Assembly: GCF_000002425.4 (NCBI RefSeq)
Contig: NC_037274.1
Span: forward strand, 893,173 to 957,172
Source of the DNA: Physcomitrium patens
Taxonomy: Eukaryota; Streptophyta; Bryopsida; Funariales; Funariaceae
Direction of reading: 5' to 3'
Length of the DNA: 64,000 nucleotides
Shown: one piece after another, positions 59,006 to 64,000 of the stretch
Layout: each line of letters opens with the position of its first letter
Position numbering within the stretch: position 1 is the first letter of the stretch
Program-made: the position numbers and the translations under genes
Notes under the pieces: generated by a model
Database searches by the model: none
What the model was told of the DNA's origin: nothing
The model's input: the letters and a program-made list of their open reading frames with translations, nothing else

Positions 59006-59368
59006 TTATAACCACGATAAATCTAAAAACATAGGATTAAAAGAAGATCTAATGATATTAAATACCACAAAGCTATCATGAATATTAGATATTACTTCTA
59101 TAGGAACTATTTCATGAGTAACATTTCCAAAAGACAATGGGCAACAATCTATGACTTCTATGTGAATACATTTAGTTTTCTTTAATAAAGATATGTTAAG
59201 TCTTTTAGCAAATTCTTTATCTAAGAAACATGTTGAGGCTCTTGAATCTAACAAGGCAGAGGCTTTGTAATGTATAGGTCCTAAAATAATATTTAATATA
59301 AAACAAGGAGAGGATTTTGAAGAGAGAATAAGACTTTGATTAGGTATTATACAAGGTTCCAGCCACAC
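59006..59368 (-). pseudogene. Retropepsin-like protease segment (120 open codons)
   Basis: Contains ALLDSRASTCFLDKEFAKRL, where the aspartic protease active-site D-S/T-G reads D-S-R, and ends FNIIRSSFNPMFLDLSWL, the typical C-terminal retropepsin stretch of this family. The plus-strand copy at 28560-28850 has the same D-S-R, so the family (or its common ancestor here) carries Arg at the Gly position. It is part of a gag-pol polyprotein; the first Met is not a biological start. Confidence 0.85.
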
Positions 59369-59379
59369 AGTTCCTATTG

Positions 59380-60420
59380 TAGTTGGATAAACTTGTTTTC
59401 TGATATATTATCTTCTTTGACATTCATACTCTTCATTTTATAATTGCATCGCTTCTTTGGACAATGTTAGGCAGTATGCTTAGATTCTCCACAATATAAG
59501 TACAATCCTTCTTCATGGCAATGAGTCTTTTCTTGCTTAGCAAGAGGTTTGAAACATACCACATCAATTTGTATATCCTCTACTTTTGAATATATGTATT
59601 GAAGAGGCATTGGTGTTGCCATTGAATTATAGTAATGTTGAGGCCTACTTGTCTATCTCTCAGATTGAAATTCAAACATTTAATTGTCACACTTCATATC
59701 AAAATCAATTGCTTGATTCAATGTTTGAAGATCAAGTAAGTTGAGTATCAATTTCTTTACCTTATATTATAATCCATAAAGAAATTGGCTAATAAGTGCA
59801 ACATCATCCTACTTGATATCAGTTGTAAGTTCTCAAAATTGTGAAACATATAATGTTATGGATTGATTGTCTTATTGTAAAATACGGATCTTATTGCTTG
59901 CAATACGAGTTGTATTATGTTCTCCATATATAGATTGAAATTCCACTAAAAAAGCCTCCAAATTATCCAATATTAAATTTTGTCGTTCAAGAAAAGATAA
60001 AAATCATGATAATATTGAACCTGAAAGAAGTGTACTAATGAATCTAACTTGTGATCTTAAAGTTGAATAGCTTTGGGATAGAAGTTCAATCACAAGTTGT
60101 ACTTGATTGATAAGTCATTGAAATTTGGATCTTGTATCATCAAACTTCTCAGACAAGTCAACTCATGGTTCTTTAGTAATGGAAGGATATTCTATCGTAG
60201 GAAAAGAGATAAATTTGGATACATATATTGAAGCAGCTCCAATCATATCTATATCATCACTTCTTACCATTCTTGTTGATACTTGTGGTGGTAAACTAAG
60301 TTGATGCATTGCAAGCATTAACTCCTTCAATTACTCTTGCATTTGTACCATTGTACTCTTCATTTCAACAAGCTCTGCCATGATAATACTTAAAAAATAA
60401 ATATCTAATATTGCTCAAGA
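59380..60420 (-). pseudogene. gag remnant with CCHC-like nucleocapsid
   Basis: Minus strand 59530-59440 reads EEGLYLYCGESKHTA, a stop and HCPKKRC, a zinc knuckle of the C-x2-C-x4-H-x4-C type lacking its first Cys. 60400-60100 reads HQLSLPPQVSTRMVRSDDID, then SKFISFPTIEYPSITKEP, matching the other gag remnants. Broken by stops. Confidence 0.8.
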
Positions 60421-60589
60421 CAAGCAGAAGAGGGGACTTGAGAACAAAGAAGATACTAAGAACAATATTAATTTAAAAGACGATAATCTATAACTTTTGA
60501 TATACTTATGTCTTATCAAGAAAAAAAGATAATCCATTTTAAATCAAGAAAAGACAAAGCTCTAATATTATAAGTGTATTCTTATCAAT

Positions 60590-60668
60590 TTGTCAAAGAC
60601 ATGAACTAGAAGAAGATGCATAAATCTAGAAAACCTGTGTTAAAAGAAAAGTGAAAAAATAACAATAA

Positions 60669-60708
<40 letters not shown>

Positions 60709-61158
60709 AAAATTGAAATGGCTATTGTCAAAAGACAAGAAAATTAGAGACTCTTAAATCTAGACTAGAAGCAAGAAAGGAATTTACAAGAGTGAAGAGG
60801 GCTTCATTTTTGCTTATATATATACTATCTAACTAGGAACTACATGGTGATGTTCTATAGGACCTCTAATATATATTGACTTTGTAAAACACATGCCTTA
60901 GCTTACAAGACAAATTTTCTATGTGTAGACCACATGGTTAGCTTGTTTTTCAAGCTACCAATATATGTGGGACATGGCCAACTTGTTGACCACATTTCTA
61001 ATCTAAAAAGTCAATTAAAGTCACCTATAAAATCAAACCAGCATCTATGAAGCTTCTAGAAAGCTTCTATAGAATATATTATGGAATTAACCTACTTTTA
61101 TATATTATTATCTAAATCATATAGATAATTATTGATTTATATGTGTATGTTCATGACA
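60590..61158 (-). repeat. Family A 5' LTR
   Basis: Starts TGTCAAAGACATGAACTAG and ends GTATGTTCATGACA. TA expansion at 60668-60702. The 5' leader (60421-60589) gives no recognisable tRNA primer-binding site. Confidence 0.9.
60668..60702. repeat. (TA)n microsatellite inside the LTR
   Basis: About 17 TA units where the partner LTR (near 54260) has only GTATGTATAT. Confidence 0.95.
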
Positions 61159-64000
61159 AGTAGATTGAAATAGATATCTCTACAAAATCTCTCTTTAAAA
61201 ATAAATTTTTAGCTTTGAGAGATATGCTAGTTCTTATTTTAGTAGAAAACCAAGTCTTATTTTTAGAAAAAGAATATTGAATATCTCATATTTTATATAC
61301 CAAAAGTTGTGATTTATCCAATATATAACAAAGACTTGAGAGGTATTCACTTTCTAGTTTCTATTAGATTCTTGTTTATAATAGAATAATATTCATCTAG
61401 TTTTTATAACACGTCTTAATAACCTATTCAGCAATTTGATCAAACAATTCCTACAACAAAAGTTATTACATTTCTTAGATTATTGTGTAAATCAACACAT
61501 AACTTTTCCAAAAAATATCCACCTCAAGTCACTAATCTATCAAACTATCTTCATTTGTGGCTCTAGAAAAATAATCTAGCTATATATGAGAGGTAAATTT
61601 GTACCTACATAAGAACCAACATCAATTCACTATCTACTACAAATAATAAGCTCAACATTGAAAGCCTTAAATCACATCCAACAAAGACCATGGAAAGCCC
61701 CTCCTTGGTCATTAACATAGATTCAAAATTGAGAAGTGAATGATGCAATGCAAATGCCGATCTTGATTGATTTGCATGCAAGGCATGGTGGTATTGCCTT
61801 CTTGGTCCAACCAAGGAGCACTAAAGCTTGCAATATCCCCAAAGCTTTGATATTCATACATGAATTGGAATTGTGTCAAGTAACATGATTTGATTTAATA
61901 AAACAAATAATCTTTTTTTTGTTATTATATATTTGGAAATATTTAGATATTTTATTTATTTATATTTTAAAATTCATTTTTTTTTGAGCATGGAATAATT
62001 TTATCCAATAGCAATTATATGGTCATTTCTCATTAAGAGTCATTTTTCATTTTGTAGTGACTATGTAAGTAAACATGGATTTTAAATTATTTCTCTCCAC
62101 TTCTTGGTTTGAATATAATAGTACAGAGAAAAACAAAATTGAGATTTTTTTTAGCAAAGTCAAAGAATAATTTTAAAAAAAATATATAATTGTTCTATAA
62201 GAAGAATAGTGTATGGCATAAATTCATTCCATACTTGCGCTAAAACATAAAACTTTTTCTATAAATAAAAAATATATAAATGATTTCATTGATTTAAAAA
62301 AAAATGGATAGAATCCATATTTAAAGCATTTAACATAATATAGGATATAGATTGATTAGCATATTTTAATAATAGTAATAAAATAATTTATGATACTTTA
62401 TGCTTTTTATAATAATTTTATTAGTAATAAATAAATAATATGAAATGATAATTATTGACTTAAAAAGCTATTTTTTTAATATAAATAAATTATATTTATA
62501 TGCACACACAATTTGATTTATTACATTCATATTTGATTTTTAAAATATATATGAAAAAATGTTATAATTCTTGGTTTTGAAAATGCTGTGCTTGATACAT
62601 GGTATTAGTTTTCAGTATTATAACACAATAGACCACAAAAACATGTCATAAAAATTAACATTTTACAACTTGTGATAATTTTACTTAGAGTTTTTATTTT
62701 TTATTTTTTATTATTATTATAATTTTTTTTTTAAAAGTACATCTACTTTATTGAATCTAAGTGTTATCAATGGTGTCACCATCTCTCTGTTTCTTATTTT
62801 AAAAAAATAATTTAGTTATCCAAATGATGCAAGTTTTGATATAAAATCAATAATTTAATTAATATCAATTGTTATTTAAATTGAATTTAATTCTATTATA
62901 GATACATATAAATATACAACTATTTTTTTATAAATAGATAAATGTTATAATACTTTTAAAGCTTCTTTTTAATAATGCTATAAAATTTTAGTAATTCTAT
63001 TATTCTATAAATATTTATAATATTAATAATAAAATCCTAAAATATTTATAATATATATATAATAGCACAATATATATTTTTTAGACAAAAGAATGTTTAT
63101 TATGGGATACAACTTTGACTCCTATTATTTTAATTTAAGTATATTATATTTAATAGAAATAAATATTTGTTGCATACATTGATCTCAAATATTATGTCAA
63201 TCTATTCTAGTTTTAATTTCACAAATTTTTGATTATTATTATTACAATAAACATTCTATTGTAATTTATCTGAAATATTTGTTCACTCACAAACAATCAC
63301 TCATAAATAAGATATCTATATAATTTGAGTTATTTAGAAAACAACTTATTGAATATAGTTGTTTTTATCATGGTTGAATTTTTTCAAATAAATTGTATTT
63401 TTTATATATTATATTAGTTTCAAAATTAAAATTAAACACAAAAATTTAGTTTTTATACAAAATAAATGTTTAATATAATATCTTTTATAATAAACTCTTT
63501 AAATAGATATTTATAATAGATGGAAGACATGAAACAAGACATAAGGATGGATGGAATTGATCATAAGATGGTAATGTAGGGTGTGGCTTTAACAACTCCT
63601 TATATATATAGAGAGAGATATATAATACTACTATTATATTTATTAATTACTAATTTATTTAATTTTTTTTCTTCAAATGCTTGTTTAAATTAAGAAAAAA
63701 ATTAGAATCTTAAGTGACAAGTTATTAAAACTCAACAAAAGAAATTTAAAATTGTAATTGAAAGTATAATTAGAATCAAAATTAGAGCCATTTTTTATTT
63801 GTAAATTCCTTTGTCAGGTTATACTTGTTTAGTAGTTGTGGGTTTTATTTTTATTTTCTATATTTAAATATTTATTACATGATTTTATTATATAATATAA
63901 ATATTTATTTCATTATATTTTTATTAATAAAAAAAACTCAAGTGATCTATTAAAGATTTATTTATTTATTAATTAACAATAATTAGCATACACTCATCAA
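61159..64000. other. AT-rich intergenic DNA, no gene recognised
   Basis: Non-coding AT-rich sequence. A small higher-GC patch at 61600-61860 holds a 69-codon minus frame (61605-61814) without family resemblance. No LTR family match recognised beyond 61158. Confidence 0.5.

Larger units (their letters stand above)
54182..61158 (-). mobile_element. Chromovirus (family A), complete, with an internal solo LTR
   Basis: LTRs at 54182-54748 and about 60590-61158. In minus order it has gag, CCHC region, protease, RT, RNase H, integrase and chromodomain. It is about 7.0 kb including a 561-bp solo LTR and one copy of its 5-bp target duplication, so about 6.4 kb without them. It keeps the YLDD motif of RT (58212-58223), unlike the other copies, and a 120-codon open protease segment, but stops interrupt the polyprotein. 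Outer flanks AAGAG and AGTAG are at best an imperfect target duplication. Confidence 0.9.

Noticed and set aside
54177..61163. Target-site duplication of the right chromovirus
   Set aside because: The flanks AAGAG and AGTAG differ at two of five positions, too weak to claim.
1..64000. Search for CRISPR arrays, rRNA, operon-like clusters or defence islands
   Set aside because: No regularly spaced direct repeats with unique spacers and no prokaryote-type gene packing; spliced genes and LTR elements indicate a plant nuclear genome.

Overview
The window looks like nuclear DNA of a land plant, most likely a moss of the Physcomitrium patens type. Two short, moderate-GC gene islands sit inside very AT-rich DNA made of nested, decayed Ty3/gypsy LTR retrotransposons. 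One family (called A here) carries a C-terminal chromodomain, so it is a chromovirus. The species is inferred from this layout and from plant-type protein families; no marker gene proves it. Family letters A-D are labels for this window only.

Layout: 1-9675 is stacked retrotransposon debris (family D integrase and LTR, a family C LTR, a family A LTR, and a 5' half of a family A element whose LTR is split by a family C LTR). 9676-10979 is AT-rich filler. 10980-12557 (minus) is a badly broken gene for the ClpB/HSP101 disaggregase; 13240-14930 is gene-like but unassigned. 15958-36503 is a roughly 20 kb nest: family B LTRs at both ends, a family C fragment, and a plus-strand family A element (19525-34096) interrupted by a solo family D LTR, by a complete minus-strand family A element (22155-28052) and by a C-like LTR in its 3' LTR. 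36504-39300 is AT-rich DNA with TA microsatellites.

The second gene island (about 41000-53700) holds the only two confidently intact genes: a membrane-anchored or cytoplasmic receptor-like kinase of 478 residues with one intron (43115-44773), and a 696-residue protein with Ser-Pro-Thr-Arg repeats and a predicted coiled coil (47392-49482). The kinase has a long GA/CT-rich leader with small upstream ORFs and four perfect CACGTG G-boxes upstream. 51180-53700 is gene-like but unassigned. A palindromic repeat cluster (53813-53948) sits just before a minus-strand family A element (54182-61158), which contains a solo LTR with a perfect 5-bp target duplication. 61159-64000 is AT-rich with nothing recognised.

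No operon, CRISPR array, rRNA, tRNA or defence-type gene cluster was found. The most notable items are the retrotransposon stratigraphy, the HSP101 relic, the regulatory features of the kinase gene and the repeat protein.
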